A DNA stretch of 48,634 nucleotides, from positions 1 to 48,634 of the forward strand of contig NZ_FMCU01000033.1 in the NCBI RefSeq assembly GCF_900091525.1, written 5' to 3'. How positions within the stretch are numbered: position 1 is the first letter of the stretch; every line of letters begins with the position of its first letter. Shown here in pieces: positions 7,917 through 16,334 of the stretch. The DNA is from Micromonospora matsumotoense (GTDB lineage: Bacteria; Actinomycetota; Actinomycetes; Mycobacteriales; Micromonosporaceae). A program made the translations under genes and the position numbers. The notes beneath the pieces are model-generated. The model was not told where the DNA came from, made no database searches, and worked only from the letters and a program-made list of their open reading frames with translations.

Positions 7917-8615
7917 ATGGCGGCCGGTGGCATGAAGGGCGAAGGTTCACTGCGACCGTTCCACTGGCCGCGCCGCCCCGGTGGGGGGACCCTGCTCCGG
8001 GCGGCGTTGGTGACCGTCCTGCTGGGGCTGGCGGTGATCGTCATGGACAATCCGTCGGGCTGCCCCACCGGCGCTCCGCCGCCCGCCGTGGCCCTCGGCA
8101 CCGCCGGACCTCCCACCGCCGCGTCCCACCCGGCGGGCTGTCCCACCCGCCCGACCGGGACCATGGCCGGGTCTGCCGCAGGTGGCCAGCCGGGCCACGC
8201 TCCCGGCACACCGAACGGTCGGACGGCACCGCGAGGTGCCGGCGGGACCGCTGTCCCGGGTGCAGCAGGCGGCAACCGGGCCGGTGCGGAGGAGATCGAC
8301 CGGCCCGCCGGTGGGGGTGCCCCGGTCGCGCTGCCACTGCCGAGTGGCTTCGTGGGAGTGCCGGTACGCCTGGCCGAACCGGCCGCCCTCGCGGTCCTGC
8401 GCCCCGGCGCCCGGGTCGACCTTCTCGTGTCGCCTGCCGGACGCAGCGCCGGTGCGCCCGTTCTGCTGGCCGCCGACGCCCTGGTGCTCGACGTGGTGGG
8501 TGCCGGGGTCGGCGACGGCTCGTCCGCGCTCTACCTGGCGGTCCGGCCCGATCAGGCGCAGCGGTCCGTCGGGCAGCCGGAGGGCAGCCGATTCAGCGTC
8601 GTCATCCGAGGATGA
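7917..8615 (+). CDS. CpaB/RcpC-like protein with SAF-type C-terminal domain
   Basis: A 232-residue protein with a basic N-terminus, one membrane segment (about 27-43), a long Pro/Ala/Gly-rich linker (45-135) and a C-terminal domain (140-232). The C-terminal segment GFVGVPVRLAEPAALAVLRPG with the following VDLLVSP resembles the RcpC/CpaB domain of Flp pilus assembly proteins. The ATG at 7917 has GGAGGG seven bases upstream. No other tad/flp gene is nearby, so a pilus role is doubtful; in many actinomycetes a solitary SAF-like protein sits at this place next to the FmdB gene. Function unknown beyond an inner-membrane anchor with an extracytoplasmic domain. Confidence 0.75.
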   Translation: MAAGGMKGEGSLRPFHWPRRPGGGTLLRAALVTVLLGLAVIVMDNPSGCPTGAPPPAVALGTAGPPTAASHPAGCPTRPTGTMAGSAAGGQPGHAPGTPNGRTAPRGAGGTAVPGAAGGNRAGAEEIDRPAGGGAPVALPLPSGFVGVPVRLAEPAALAVLRPGARVDLLVSPAGRSAGAPVLLAADALVLDVVGAGVGDGSSALYLAVRPDQAQRSVGQPEGSRFSVVIRG

Positions 8616-8720
8616 TCCACTCTTGTGGGCCGGGACAGCGGTATCGCGCCCACCCGGACACCGCCGCGTCGCCACCCAAGAGCGAATCTTGTCGACCTAC
8701 CGCCCGCCCGCCGACGGTGG

Positions 8721-8903
8721 TCAACTCCAGTGCGGAGGGCGTTCGGCGAGCAACCAGTCATCGTTGCCGTCCCGGCGCTCACCCCACCCGGAGTCGGTGT
8801 CGTCGGCGGTCTGCTCGGGCAGCACCACGAAATCGTCGCTGAGGTCGACCGTGCGGTCGTCATCGCCGGGCACGCCACTGCCGACCAGGTCCTCGGTGCT
8901 CAC
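8721..8903 (-). CDS. Small acidic conserved actinobacterial protein
   Basis: A 60-residue acidic protein. The stretch VLPEQTADDTDSGWGE followed by DDWLLAERPPHW looks like a family of unnamed actinobacterial proteins that I recognise only as hypothetical. The GTG at 8903 is chosen because TAGTCT lies eight bases upstream, giving a leaderless start; a TTG at 8912 would overlap that hexamer. It has no membrane segment and no cysteine. It is convergent with the CpaB-like gene. No function can be given. Confidence 0.7.
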   Translation of the reverse strand: MSTEDLVGSGVPGDDDRTVDLSDDFVVLPEQTADDTDSGWGERRDGNDDWLLAERPPHWS

Positions 8904-8911
8904 GAGCGGCA

Positions 8912-8917
8912 AGACTA
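8912..8917 (-). promoter_or_regulatory. -10 hexamer TAGTCT for the small acidic gene
   Basis: On the minus strand TAGTCT precedes the GTG start at 8903 by eight bases, compatible with a leaderless transcript. Confidence 0.5.
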
Positions 8918-9020
8918 CCCGCGGACCGCCCGCTTGCCGCGCACCACCACGTCAGCCGACTGCCGGGCCTCCCCCGGCAAGGGCCGGCCGCGTCGGGCCG
9001 CTGACGGGTCGCCGCGTTGG

Positions 9021-9026
9021 TAGCGT
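9021..9026 (+). promoter_or_regulatory. -10 hexamer TAGCGT for the Pro/Ala-rich gene
   Basis: TAGCGT followed by eight bases and the GTG start at 9035. No ribosome site is visible, so a leaderless transcript is likely. Confidence 0.5.
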
Positions 9027-9034
9027 CGGACGGC

Positions 9035-9862
9035 GTGACGACGCCCCGCGGTGCCAGCCCCGACGATGAGTACTGGCGACGCCCACCCGCACCGCCACCC
9101 GCCCCCTCACCCACCGGACCGCCACCCCCGATGCGCCCGGCCGTCCCCACGGACGCCACCAACCCGTCGACCCCGGCGCACCCGCACACCACCACCGACG
9201 GGTCGCGCGCCTCGGACCGCCCGAACGAAACTCCCGCCGCCACCGACGCCGCACCCGCAGCCGGGACCGAGACCAGCGCCGGAACCCAGGCCGGGACCAG
9301 GGCCGAAGCCGGGACCGGGACCGAAGCCGGGGCCGGGACCGGGACCGAAGCCGGGACCGGGGCCGGGACCGAAGCCGGGACCGGGGCCGGGGTTGAGGCC
9401 GGCGCGGGAGTCGAGGGCAGGACACCGCCACAGCCCTCGCCCTGGGCCAGCCCGGTCAACGCGCCGGCACCCGGCCTGCCGTCCGGTCGGCCCTCCAGCC
9501 CTCCTGGCGGCCTGCCGTCCGCTGAGCTGTCCGGTGGGTCCGCCCCGCCGAGGGCGGGCACGTCGACCTCGGGGAGGACCCCGGCCACCCCGGCAGCGGG
9601 CACCGCCGCACCGGGGACGAGATCGGGATGGTCGGTGCCGGGCGGTTACGCCGGACCGCCGCCCACCACACCACCACCGCCGGGCTGGCGTCCCCCGGTT
9701 CACCTGGAAGCGACTCCGGCCCGCACTTTGCCGGCACAGGACATGGAGGCGATGGACGCGGCGGAGCAGCGGGCCCAGCGGGTCACCTGGAGCGTCGGCG
9801 CGGTCATCGGCATCGTGTTGCTGTTGCTGCTCTGCCTGCTCTGCTCCCGGGCACTGTTCTGA
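9035..9862 (+). CDS. Pro/Ala/Thr-rich membrane-anchored protein of unknown function
   Basis: A 275-residue protein whose first 220 residues are disordered Pro/Ala/Thr/Gly sequence, followed by a more ordered stretch (GWRPPVHLEATPARTLPAQDMEAMD) and one C-terminal membrane segment ending in a few residues (about 250-272). It has no signal peptide, so the N-terminal region is probably cytosolic and the protein tail-anchored. Residues about 80-125 are an AGTGTE-type repeat encoded by tandem DNA repeats. The start GTG 9035 follows TAGCGT by eight bases; a TTG at 9017 lies upstream of the hexamer. The part before the membrane segment looks conserved in actinobacteria. Function unknown. Confidence 0.65.
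   Translation: MTTPRGASPDDEYWRRPPAPPPAPSPTGPPPPMRPAVPTDATNPSTPAHPHTTTDGSRASDRPNETPAATDAAPAAGTETSAGTQAGTRAEAGTGTEAGAGTGTEAGTGAGTEAGTGAGVEAGAGVEGRTPPQPSPWASPVNAPAPGLPSGRPSSPPGGLPSAELSGGSAPPRAGTSTSGRTPATPAAGTAAPGTRSGWSVPGGYAGPPPTTPPPPGWRPPVHLEATPARTLPAQDMEAMDAAEQRAQRVTWSVGAVIGIVLLLLLCLLCSRALF
9260..9402 (+). repeat. Intragenic GGGACCGAAGCC-type repeat
   Basis: Within the Pro/Ala-rich gene, six- and twelve-base modules (gccggg, accggg, accgaa) recur many times and encode a Gly-Thr-Glu-Ala-Gly-Ala string. Unit lengths are multiples of three, so copy-number change would keep the frame. Confidence 0.8.
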
Positions 9863-9935
9863 CCAGCCGCCGGACGTCCAGAGGCGCACCCGCACGCCGG
9901 ACGCGCCGATGCACGATCCGGTCCGTGTGCTGACC

Positions 9936-10015
9936 AGCCGACCGCCGCCGGCCAGCACACGGGCCGGCCGGTCAGCACAGCTAGCGGCCGGTCAGCACCG
10001 TAGGCGACCGGTCAG
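9936..10015 (-). repeat. 20-bp tandem repeat phased on the DUF2231 stop codon
   Basis: On the minus strand four 20-base units follow one another, the first three starting CTGACCGG. The TGA of the first unit is the stop codon of the DUF2231 gene; the later units lie 3' of it at 9976-9995, 9956-9975 and 9936-9955. The last unit is more diverged. Confidence 0.85.
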
Positions 10016-10494
10016 AACGTGTTGCTCCACACCGAGGCGGCCCCGCTGTCCCCGGTGAGATAGACGTAGACGATCGCCAACACCGACAGCACCACGATGA
10101 TCGCGGTCAGCACCCAGGATGCCCACGCGGGCAGGTTCGGGGTACGCACCCGGTTGCTGGTCACCGCCAGCAGCAACAGCGCCGCCACGGCCAGCCCGAG
10201 GCTGAACCAGAGCAGCCTGTCGCCGTACTCGGAGTGCTCATGGATCTTGGCGAGCAGCTCGGGCGAGTAGCCCTTCGCCTTCAGCGCCTCCTCGAACGCC
10301 TCCCCCGACTCCGTCGCCACCCAGGCGAGGACCGGGGTGATCACGGCCAGGATGGCCACCGCCCAGTCGAGGCGCGGCCGCCAACGCGGCATCAGCCCGT
10401 ACGCGCTGGCCAACAGCGCGAGCAGGGGAACGAAGACCACCACGGCATGGACCACCAGGACGTGACCTGGCAGACCGTTGATCTCCTTGAACAC
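10012..10494 (-). CDS. DUF2231 family membrane protein
   Basis: A 160-residue integral membrane protein with four predicted helices. It matches the DUF2231 pattern: an N-terminal NGLPGHVLVVHAVVVFVPL segment with the conserved histidines, a second helix after a short basic loop, then the conserved IHEHSEYGDRLLWFSLG stretch and two further helices. The histidines could bind haem or metal, but the family has no proven function. The GTG at 10494 is preferred because GGAGG sits five bases upstream; a GTG at 10500 overlaps that site. It is divergent from the MpaB-like gene, and its stop begins a tandem-repeat array. Confidence 0.85.
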   Translation of the reverse strand: MFKEINGLPGHVLVVHAVVVFVPLLALLASAYGLMPRWRPRLDWAVAILAVITPVLAWVATESGEAFEEALKAKGYSPELLAKIHEHSEYGDRLLWFSLGLAVAALLLLAVTSNRVRTPNLPAWASWVLTAIIVVLSVLAIVYVYLTGDSGAASVWSNTF

Positions 10495-10727
10495 CGACAC
10501 CTCCGAGCGTGGAATGCGGGTTGCGGCAGACAGCGTACGTCCAGCTTGCTGTCGCAGCGTCTACCCGTACGCGTACACGCGGTGGCGGACGGTCCGGTTC
10601 ACCGCGATTCATCCCGGCCGCCACCTGGGCCCCGGCGGTCCCGATGCTGCCACGCCACCGGCCGACCCCGATGATCCCGACCGGGCGACCGACGGCGGCA
10701 CGACGTCGGGCATGGCACTGTTGACGG

Positions 10728-11567
10728 GTGGACAACGACGATCTCGGCCTCTTCGGTCCCGGTTCGGTCACCTGGAAGGTGCACGACGAACCGATCCTGA
10801 TCGTCGCCGGCCTGCGTTCCCTCTACCTTCAGGCCCTGCACCCCCGGGCGATGGCCGGCGTGGCCCAGAACAGCAACTACCGGTCGGACGCCTGGGGGCG
10901 GCTGGTCCGCACCGGCACGTACCTCGACACGGTCTTCTTCGGCACCACCGCCGAGGCCGAGACGGCCGGTCGGCGGCTGCGGGCCATGCACGCCCGGCTG
11001 CGCGCCACCGACCCGTTCACCGGGGAGCGGTTCCGGATCGACGAGCCGGATCTGCTGCGCTGGGTGCACGTCACCGGGGCCGAGTCGTTCGTCGGCACCG
11101 CCCGCCGGGCCGGCCTGTCGCTGACCGACGCCGAGGTGGACGGGTACTACGCCGAGCAGCGGCGGGCCGCCGCACTTGTCGGGCTGGATCCGGCCGAGGT
11201 GCCCGGCAGCGCCGCCGAGGTGGCCGACTACTACCGGGCGGTCCGGCCGGAGCTGCGGATGACGAAGGCGGCGGCCGAGACCGCCCTGTTCCTGACCGCC
11301 CCGCCGATTCCGTGGAAGCTCAGCCGACCGGCCCGGCTCGGGCTGAGCCTGGGCCCACCGCGCTGGGCGTACTTCGGGGTGGCCGGCACGGCGCTCGGGC
11401 TGCTGCCCCCGTGGGCGCTGCGGTTGTACGGCGGCCTGGGGCTGCCCACCACCGCGCTCTCCGCCGACCTGAGCGTACGGGCGCTGCGGCTCACCCTGGC
11501 GGCGCTGCCCCGCAACTGGCGGGAGAGCCCGATCCGGCAGGCGGGCAAGGACCGCGCCGCCGCCTGA
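10728..11567 (+). CDS. Oxygenase MpaB family protein (DUF2236)
   Basis: A 279-residue protein of the DUF2236/MpaB family, which includes latex-clearing and rubber-cleaving haem proteins and the mycophenolic acid oxygenase MpaB. Family hallmarks are GPGSVTWKVHDEPILIVAGLRSLYLQALHP near the start, the HPRAMAGVAQ and RLVRTGTYLDTVFFGT segments, and the central WVHVTGAESF. The conserved histidines in these blocks are the probable haem or metal ligands. The substrate cannot be deduced; such genes are usually solitary in actinomycetes. Start GTG 10728 sits directly before the first conserved block, but no good ribosome site is visible. Confidence 0.85.
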   Translation: MDNDDLGLFGPGSVTWKVHDEPILIVAGLRSLYLQALHPRAMAGVAQNSNYRSDAWGRLVRTGTYLDTVFFGTTAEAETAGRRLRAMHARLRATDPFTGERFRIDEPDLLRWVHVTGAESFVGTARRAGLSLTDAEVDGYYAEQRRAAALVGLDPAEVPGSAAEVADYYRAVRPELRMTKAAAETALFLTAPPIPWKLSRPARLGLSLGPPRWAYFGVAGTALGLLPPWALRLYGGLGLPTTALSADLSVRALRLTLAALPRNWRESPIRQAGKDRAAA

Positions 11568-11663
11568 ACCGAGGTCTCGCCCCACCCCGCCGAGGCAGGT
11601 TCGTCACCCCCGAGCCGGGGCGGTCACCCGGGTGGCACCTGCCCCTGACGGCCCGGGACCCGG

Positions 11664-12572
11664 TCAGTCGACCACCGGAGTGGCGGGGCGGTCGATCGCC
11701 GACCACGGCTCACGGCCGGGCGTCTGTGCGCCCACGGGGCAGGTACGCCGGTAGTCGCACCAGCCGCAGCGGGGCCCGGCCACGGTGGGGAACGCCTCGT
11801 CCGGGTCGACGCCGTCGGTGACCGACCGCTCGGCGGCCATGATGTCCCGGGCGGTGTCCTCGGCCCGGCTGAGCTGGCGGTTCAGCGACTCGACGCTGTG
11901 GTCGTGCCCGGCGACGGTGCCGGTCGGCAGGTGGTGCAGCTCGACCCGGCGGCACGGCCGGCGGAACGTCCGCTCGGCGGCGTACGCGTAGAGGGCGAGC
12001 GCCTGGGAGCCGCGCGCGTCGTCGGCGTCCAGCCCGGTGCGGCCGGTCTTGTAGTCGACGATGACCAGCTCGGGGCCGTCCGGGCCGGGGCGGGAGTCGA
12101 TCCGGTCGGCCCGCCCGTTGAAGGCCAGCACGGCGGTCTTGACGGCGACCACCCGTTCCACGCCCAGCGGGTCGTCGCCGGGGTCGAGGGTCGCGACGTA
12201 CCCCTCCAGCCAGCCGAGCGCCCGCTGGTAGGCCGCCCGCTCCTGCTCGTCGTCGCGGTAGCCCTCCCGGACCCAGGTGCCCTTGAGCAGGGCCGGCAGC
12301 GCCTCGGGACGCCGACGGTCGACGGGCAGCGCATACCAGTTCTTCAGGGCGGTGTGCACGCTCGCGCCGAGCGAGTTGTGCGCCCATGGCGGCCCCTTCG
12401 GCGGGGCGGGCCGGTCCAGGTAGGCGTAGCGGTAGCGCCGGGGGCAGTCGGCGTACGCGCCGAGTTTGCTGGGTGTGCAGGTGAAGAGCCGTTCGGGCAT
12501 CCCGGCGAAGCCGAGCTGTTCGGGTTGGCCGGAGCGGGGCCGGGGGGTACCGGCGGAGGAGGCTCGTCGCAC
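11664..12572 (-). CDS. PD-(D/E)XK nuclease with Fe-S cluster (RecB/Cas4-like)
   Basis: A 302-residue single-domain nuclease of the RecB-like PD-(D/E)XK family. Catalytic elements in order: a histidine in HNSLGASVHTAL (about 65-76), GRADRID (153-159), and IVDYKTGR (171-178) with D173 and K175. Four cysteines, C43 plus C269, C272 and C278 (the CGWCDYRRTC motif), match the Fe-S cluster arrangement that closes AddB and Cas4-type nucleases. No helicase domain is attached and there are no cas genes around, so it probably acts in DNA repair. The GTG at 12572 is used; a later ATG at residue 25 begins just before the conserved CTPSKL motif and is possible. Confidence 0.9.
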   Translation of the reverse strand: MRRASSAGTPRPRSGQPEQLGFAGMPERLFTCTPSKLGAYADCPRRYRYAYLDRPAPPKGPPWAHNSLGASVHTALKNWYALPVDRRRPEALPALLKGTWVREGYRDDEQERAAYQRALGWLEGYVATLDPGDDPLGVERVVAVKTAVLAFNGRADRIDSRPGPDGPELVIVDYKTGRTGLDADDARGSQALALYAYAAERTFRRPCRRVELHHLPTGTVAGHDHSVESLNRQLSRAEDTARDIMAAERSVTDGVDPDEAFPTVAGPRCGWCDYRRTCPVGAQTPGREPWSAIDRPATPVVD

Positions 12573-12626
12573 CCCCCAGATCCTGCCAGCCCGGTGTGAC
12601 AGCCCGGCGGCGGCACGACGGGCGGC

Positions 12627-13241
12627 TCAGGTCATGTTCACGTACTGGGTGACGAAGGCGGCCACCGCGTCGGCGATGAGCTGCACGGCGATGGCGGCCA
12701 GCAGCAGGCCGGCGATCCGGGTCAGCACCTCGATGCCGCCCGGTCGGAGGATCTTGACGATTCCGCCGGAGAAGCGCAGCACCACCCAGACCGCCAGCAT
12801 CACCGCGACGATCGCGGCGGCGATCGCCGAGACCTGTCCGATCCCGTCGGCCTGCTGCACGAACAGCATGGTCGCCACGATCGCGCCGGGGCCGGCCAGC
12901 AGCGGGGTGCCCAGCGGCACCAGGGCGATGTTGGAGGTGGCCTGCTGGCTGGGGTCGTCGGCCTTGCCGGTGAGCAGTTCCAGCGCGACCAGGATCAGCA
13001 GCAGGCCGCCGGCCGCCTGCAACGCCGGCAGGTCGACGTGCAGGTAGGCGAGGAGGGTCTGGCCGGCGACGGCGAAGACCACGATGACGCCGAGCGCCAA
13101 CGCGACCGCCTGCCAGGCGGCCCGGTTGCGGTCACGGGCCGGCAGCGGGCCGGTCAGGGCGAGGAAGATCGGCATCATGCCCGGCGGGTCGACGATGACC
13201 AGCAGGGTCACGAAGACCTCACCGAAGAGCTTGAGATCCAC
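12627..13241 (-). CDS. MarC family integral membrane protein
   Basis: A 204-residue protein with six membrane helices. The N-terminal LLVIVDPPGMMPIFLALTG motif and the later NIALVPLGTPLLAGPGAI loop are the signatures of the MarC/UPF0056 family. Despite the name, the family is not shown to cause multiple antibiotic resistance and its substrate is unknown. The GTG at 13241 follows TACCCT by six bases, a leaderless layout. It lies between the nuclease and PHP genes, all on the minus strand. Confidence 0.92.
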   Translation of the reverse strand: MDLKLFGEVFVTLLVIVDPPGMMPIFLALTGPLPARDRNRAAWQAVALALGVIVVFAVAGQTLLAYLHVDLPALQAAGGLLLILVALELLTGKADDPSQQATSNIALVPLGTPLLAGPGAIVATMLFVQQADGIGQVSAIAAAIVAVMLAVWVVLRFSGGIVKILRPGGIEVLTRIAGLLLAAIAVQLIADAVAAFVTQYVNMT

Positions 13242-13247
13242 CGGACG

Positions 13248-13253
13248 AGGGTA
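13248..13253 (-). promoter_or_regulatory. -10 hexamer TACCCT for marC
   Basis: On the minus strand TACCCT precedes the GTG start by six bases, consistent with a leaderless transcript. Confidence 0.5.
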
Positions 13254-13281
13254 GCGGTGCCGCTGGCAGGCGGAACGCGGA

Positions 13282-14148
13282 TCACCCGGAAGCGACGCCG
13301 GTCACTCCGGAGGACGCCTCGACGATCCGCTCGTACGCCTCCGGCGCGGTGGTGTGCGCCCCCAGCCGGACGCTCTTGTGGCTGCCGTGGAAGTCCGACG
13401 AGCCGGTGACCAGCAGGCCCAGGTCGGTGGCGAGCCGCCGGACGTGCGCCGCCTCGGCGGGCGTGTGGTCCTCGTGGTCGGCCTCCAGCCCGGCCAGCCC
13501 CACCCCGGCCAGCTCGGCGATCAGCGCGTCCGGGACGATCCGCCCCCGCCGGCTGGCCCGGGGGTGGGCGAACACCGGCACACCCCCGGCCGCGCGGACC
13601 AGGGCGACGGCCCGGAACACGTCGATGTCGTCCTTGGGCAGCCGGTACCGCTCCCCCAACCAGTCCCGGCCGAACGCCTCGGTGGTGGTGGCGACCAGGC
13701 CGGCCCGGATCAGCGCGGCGGCGATGTGCGGCCGGCCGACCGTCCCGCCGTCGGCGGCGGCCAGGATCTCCGGCCAGCTCACGTCGACCCCGTCGGCCCG
13801 CAGCAGCGCCACGATCCGTTCCCCGCGTACCTCCCGGGCCTGTCGCACCCGGGCCAGCTCGGCGACCAGCTCGGGGTGGTCCGGGTCGAACAGGTACGCC
13901 AGCAGGTGCAGCGGCAGCGCCGGTGCGGCGCCGTGCCAGCGGCAGGACAGTTCCGCGCCCCGGACCAGGCTGAGCCCGGGGGGCAACGCGTCGACCGCCG
14001 GCGCCCACCCGGCAGTGGTGTCGTGGTCGGTGATCGCCACGACGGCCAGTCCGGCGTCGGCGGCGGCCCGGACCAGCTCGGCCGGGCCGAGCGTGCCGTC
14101 GCTGGCGGTGGAGTGGGCGTGCAGGTCGATCAGCGGGCGCGCGGGCAT
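13282..14148 (-). CDS. PHP-domain phosphoesterase (TrpH/RnaAM-like)
   Basis: A 288-residue metal-dependent phosphoesterase. Its metal-binding motifs are in order: DLHAHSTASDG (about residues 8-18), AITDHDTTAG (about 38-47), GAELSC (about 65-70), and later HPR and DFHGSHK histidines. This matches the YciV/TrpH/RnaAM group, which hydrolyses 3',5'-nucleoside bisphosphates and 5' ends of short RNA. ATG 14148 is preceded by TAGCGT with six bases between, so the message is probably leaderless. It lies in the same direction as marC, separated by 40 bases. Confidence 0.92.
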   Translation of the reverse strand: MPARPLIDLHAHSTASDGTLGPAELVRAAADAGLAVVAITDHDTTAGWAPAVDALPPGLSLVRGAELSCRWHGAAPALPLHLLAYLFDPDHPELVAELARVRQAREVRGERIVALLRADGVDVSWPEILAAADGGTVGRPHIAAALIRAGLVATTTEAFGRDWLGERYRLPKDDIDVFRAVALVRAAGGVPVFAHPRASRRGRIVPDALIAELAGVGLAGLEADHEDHTPAEAAHVRRLATDLGLLVTGSSDFHGSHKSVRLGAHTTAPEAYERIVEASSGVTGVASG

Positions 14149-14154
14149 AGCCCG

Positions 14155-14160
14155 ACGCTA
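14155..14160 (-). promoter_or_regulatory. -10 hexamer TAGCGT for the PHP gene
   Basis: On the minus strand TAGCGT lies six bases before the ATG, a leaderless arrangement. Confidence 0.6.
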
Positions 14161-14183
14161 CCGGGCCGTGCGGGGCGTGCGGA

Positions 14184-15437
14184 TCACCCGGTGCCGGCCA
14201 CCACCACCGGTCGGACGCCGTCGCCGACCCCGGCCACCGGGGTCGGGGTGGCCGGTTTCCCCGCCAGCACCTCGTCGGGGCGCAACCGGGCCAGGGCACC
14301 GTCGCGGTCCACGTACGCCGCGTGCCGGGTGTCCGTCCAGACCACCTCGCCGCCGATCACCGGGCCGGCGTTGCGCGGTGGCGGGGCGGTGCCGGTCAGC
14401 TCGGCCAGGTCGACCAGGATGGCGCCGTCCGATCCGGCGAGTCGACCGTTGACCAGCAACCAGCGTCCGTCGGGGGAGACCGCGCCCCGGCCGTCGGCGG
14501 CGGGGGTCGTGTCGCACCGGGTGACGGCCGGGGTCAGGTCGGTGTCGAGCAGGGCCAGGCAGTTCCGGCCGCCGACCCGCACCCCGGCGACCAACCGGCC
14601 GTCCGGCCGGGCCCCGTAGACCTTGAGAACGTTCGGCGCGACGACACCGGGCGGTGCCGCCGGGGTCCACCGCCACCACAGGTGACCGCCCTCGGCGGCG
14701 GCCCGCAGCAGGACCCGGTCGCCGACGACCCGGACCGGGACCGCGTCGACGGCTGGTCCGGCCACGGAAGCGATGAGCTGACCGGCCACGATCCCGGCGG
14801 CGAAGAGCCGGCCGTCGTCGCGCCAGACCACCTGCCGGCCGTCCGGCGACAGCACGATCTCCTCGGCCCCGGCGAGCAACGCCCGCGGTTCGCCGCCCGA
14901 GGGCACCACCCAGAGGGTACGGCCGGCAGCAGTGACCGCCCCGGTCAGCAGCCAGCCACCGTGGTCGGGCAGTCGTTGCGCGCGTTCGACCGGCCCGACA
15001 CCCAGCTCGTACCGCTGGCCGGTGGCGGTGACCAGGACACCGGCCACGACCAGGTCGACCTCGCCCGGGGTCGGCCGGTCCGCCGGGTCGGGCGCGACCG
15101 GGCCGGCGGACAGGGTGACCACCCCACGCGGGTCGCCGAGCACCACGGTGGGGGTGGTGGGACGGTCCGCCTGCCCACCCAGCTGGGTCATCCCACCGGC
15201 CGCCAGGGCGGTCACGACGCTGGCCAGCGTGAGCCCGGCGACCGTGCGCCGGCGTCGCGCCCGCCGGGCCCGCCCGAGCGCCAGCCCGGCCGGGTCGACG
15301 GGCAGCCGGTGGGGCACGGCGACCCGCTGGGAGAGGGTCTCCCGCAGTGCCCGCTCCAGCTCTTCGTCGTGCGTCACCAGGAATGGACGCTCGGGCCCGT
15401 CGGTCTGGTTGCCGGGCCGGGACGGTGAGGGGCTCAT
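14184..15437 (-). CDS. Membrane-anchored beta-propeller-like protein, sigma-factor partner
   Basis: A 417-residue protein with a short cytosolic N-terminal region (1-64), one membrane segment (65-83) and a large extracytoplasmic part. The latter has PD40/WD40-like motifs such as LSPDGRQVVWRD and VSPDGRWLLVNG, which suggest a beta-propeller. The cytosolic segment contains a helix HDEELERALRETLSQR. Its ATG overlaps the sigma factor stop by four bases, so the two are translationally coupled and it may tether or regulate that sigma factor, although no zinc-binding anti-sigma HxxxCxxC motif is present. Its exact role is not known. Confidence 0.75.
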   Translation of the reverse strand: MSPSPSRPGNQTDGPERPFLVTHDEELERALRETLSQRVAVPHRLPVDPAGLALGRARRARRRRTVAGLTLASVVTALAAGGMTQLGGQADRPTTPTVVLGDPRGVVTLSAGPVAPDPADRPTPGEVDLVVAGVLVTATGQRYELGVGPVERAQRLPDHGGWLLTGAVTAAGRTLWVVPSGGEPRALLAGAEEIVLSPDGRQVVWRDDGRLFAAGIVAGQLIASVAGPAVDAVPVRVVGDRVLLRAAAEGGHLWWRWTPAAPPGVVAPNVLKVYGARPDGRLVAGVRVGGRNCLALLDTDLTPAVTRCDTTPAADGRGAVSPDGRWLLVNGRLAGSDGAILVDLAELTGTAPPPRNAGPVIGGEVVWTDTRHAAYVDRDGALARLRPDEVLAGKPATPTPVAGVGDGVRPVVVAGTG

Positions 15438-16231
15438 CGGGTCTCCGCAGCGAGCGGTGTGGTCGGAATCGGCCGGACGCCCGCGCCCACCGGCCGGATC
15501 GCCGCCGGGCCACTCGCCCGTTCCCCGGGTACGACGCGCGCCGCACCGGCCCGCGCCGCACCCGCCCGCAGCGGGATTGCCCCGGCCGGGGCAGCCCCGC
15601 TGTGCTCCGGCGTGGGATCGCCCGACGTGCCCGGTGCGGGTGCCCGGGTGCTGCCGGAGGCGCGGCCGGACGATGGCGGGCGGCTGGCGGGAGCCGGACG
15701 GGTGGTCGTGGCCGGCTCGGGGGCGAGGTCGAGCAGCGCCTCCGCCCCGAGCCGGCGGCGCAGGGTGGCCAGGGCGCGGGACGTCTGGCTCTTCACTGTG
15801 CCGGGGGAGATCTCCAGCAGGGCCGCCGTCTGGGCCTCCGACAGGTCCTCGTAGTAGCGCAGCACCAGCACGGCGCGCTGCCGGGCGGGTAACGCCCGTA
15901 GGTGCCGCCAGAGCGCGTCCCGGTCGAGCTGCTGGGCGATCTCGTCCACGCCGGCCCGCTCGGGCAGCACCTCCGTGGGACGCTCACCGTGCCACCGTCG
16001 CCGCCACCAGCTGGTGGACGTGTTGACCAGCACCCGCCGGGCGTACGGCTCGACCGCCTCGATCCCGCCCAGCCGCCGCCAGGCCAGATACGTCTTGGTC
16101 AGCGCGGTCTGGAGCAGGTCCTCTGCGGTGGCCCAGTCCCCGGCGAGCAGGTAGGCGGTACGCAGCAGGGCGCTGGAGCGCGCCGCGACGAAGTCGCGGA
16201 ACTCGTCCTCCAGGGGGTCCCGGTCGGCCAC
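15434..16231 (-). CDS. SigE-family ECF RNA polymerase sigma factor
   Basis: A 265-residue ECF sigma factor. Region 2 (about 10-75) carries FVAARSSALLRTAYLLAGDW and AEDLLQTALTKTYLAW, region 4 (about 110-165) the helix-turn-helix in LSEAQTAALLEISPGTVKSQ. It resembles the actinomycete SigE-type family of about 170 residues, but continues with a further 90-100 disordered Ala/Pro/Arg residues to the C-terminus. GTG 16231 lies four bases after an AGGAGGTGA-like site. It is followed directly by the membrane propeller-like gene. The tail has high GC but no recognisable fold, and could have grown by repeat expansion. Confidence 0.9.
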   Translation of the reverse strand: MADRDPLEDEFRDFVAARSSALLRTAYLLAGDWATAEDLLQTALTKTYLAWRRLGGIEAVEPYARRVLVNTSTSWWRRRWHGERPTEVLPERAGVDEIAQQLDRDALWRHLRALPARQRAVLVLRYYEDLSEAQTAALLEISPGTVKSQTSRALATLRRRLGAEALLDLAPEPATTTRPAPASRPPSSGRASGSTRAPAPGTSGDPTPEHSGAAPAGAIPLRAGAARAGAARVVPGERASGPAAIRPVGAGVRPIPTTPLAAETR

Positions 16232-16334
16232 CGCTCACCTCCGCACGCCGTCCCGCCTGGCAGGCTGTCACACCGGACACCACCCGGTCGACGGCGAAAG
16301 GTGTGCAGTTCGCCCGACGGACGGACGACAGATC

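Noticed and set aside
7746..7917. Upstream extension of the CpaB-like gene through the (GGGT)n tract
   Set aside because: It would encode a low-complexity Gly/Val/Trp string from the repeat; the ATG at 7917 has a good ribosome site.
7917..8615. A Flp pilus (tad) cluster
   Set aside because: Only the CpaB-like protein is present, with no ATPase, secretin or pilin gene.
11664..12572. The Fe-S nuclease as a Cas4 protein
   Set aside because: The cysteine layout is shared with AddB-type and solitary RecB-like nucleases, and no CRISPR array or cas gene occurs in the window.
12627..13241. MarC as an antibiotic-resistance gene
   Set aside because: The family name is historical; MarC proteins are not shown to confer multidrug resistance.
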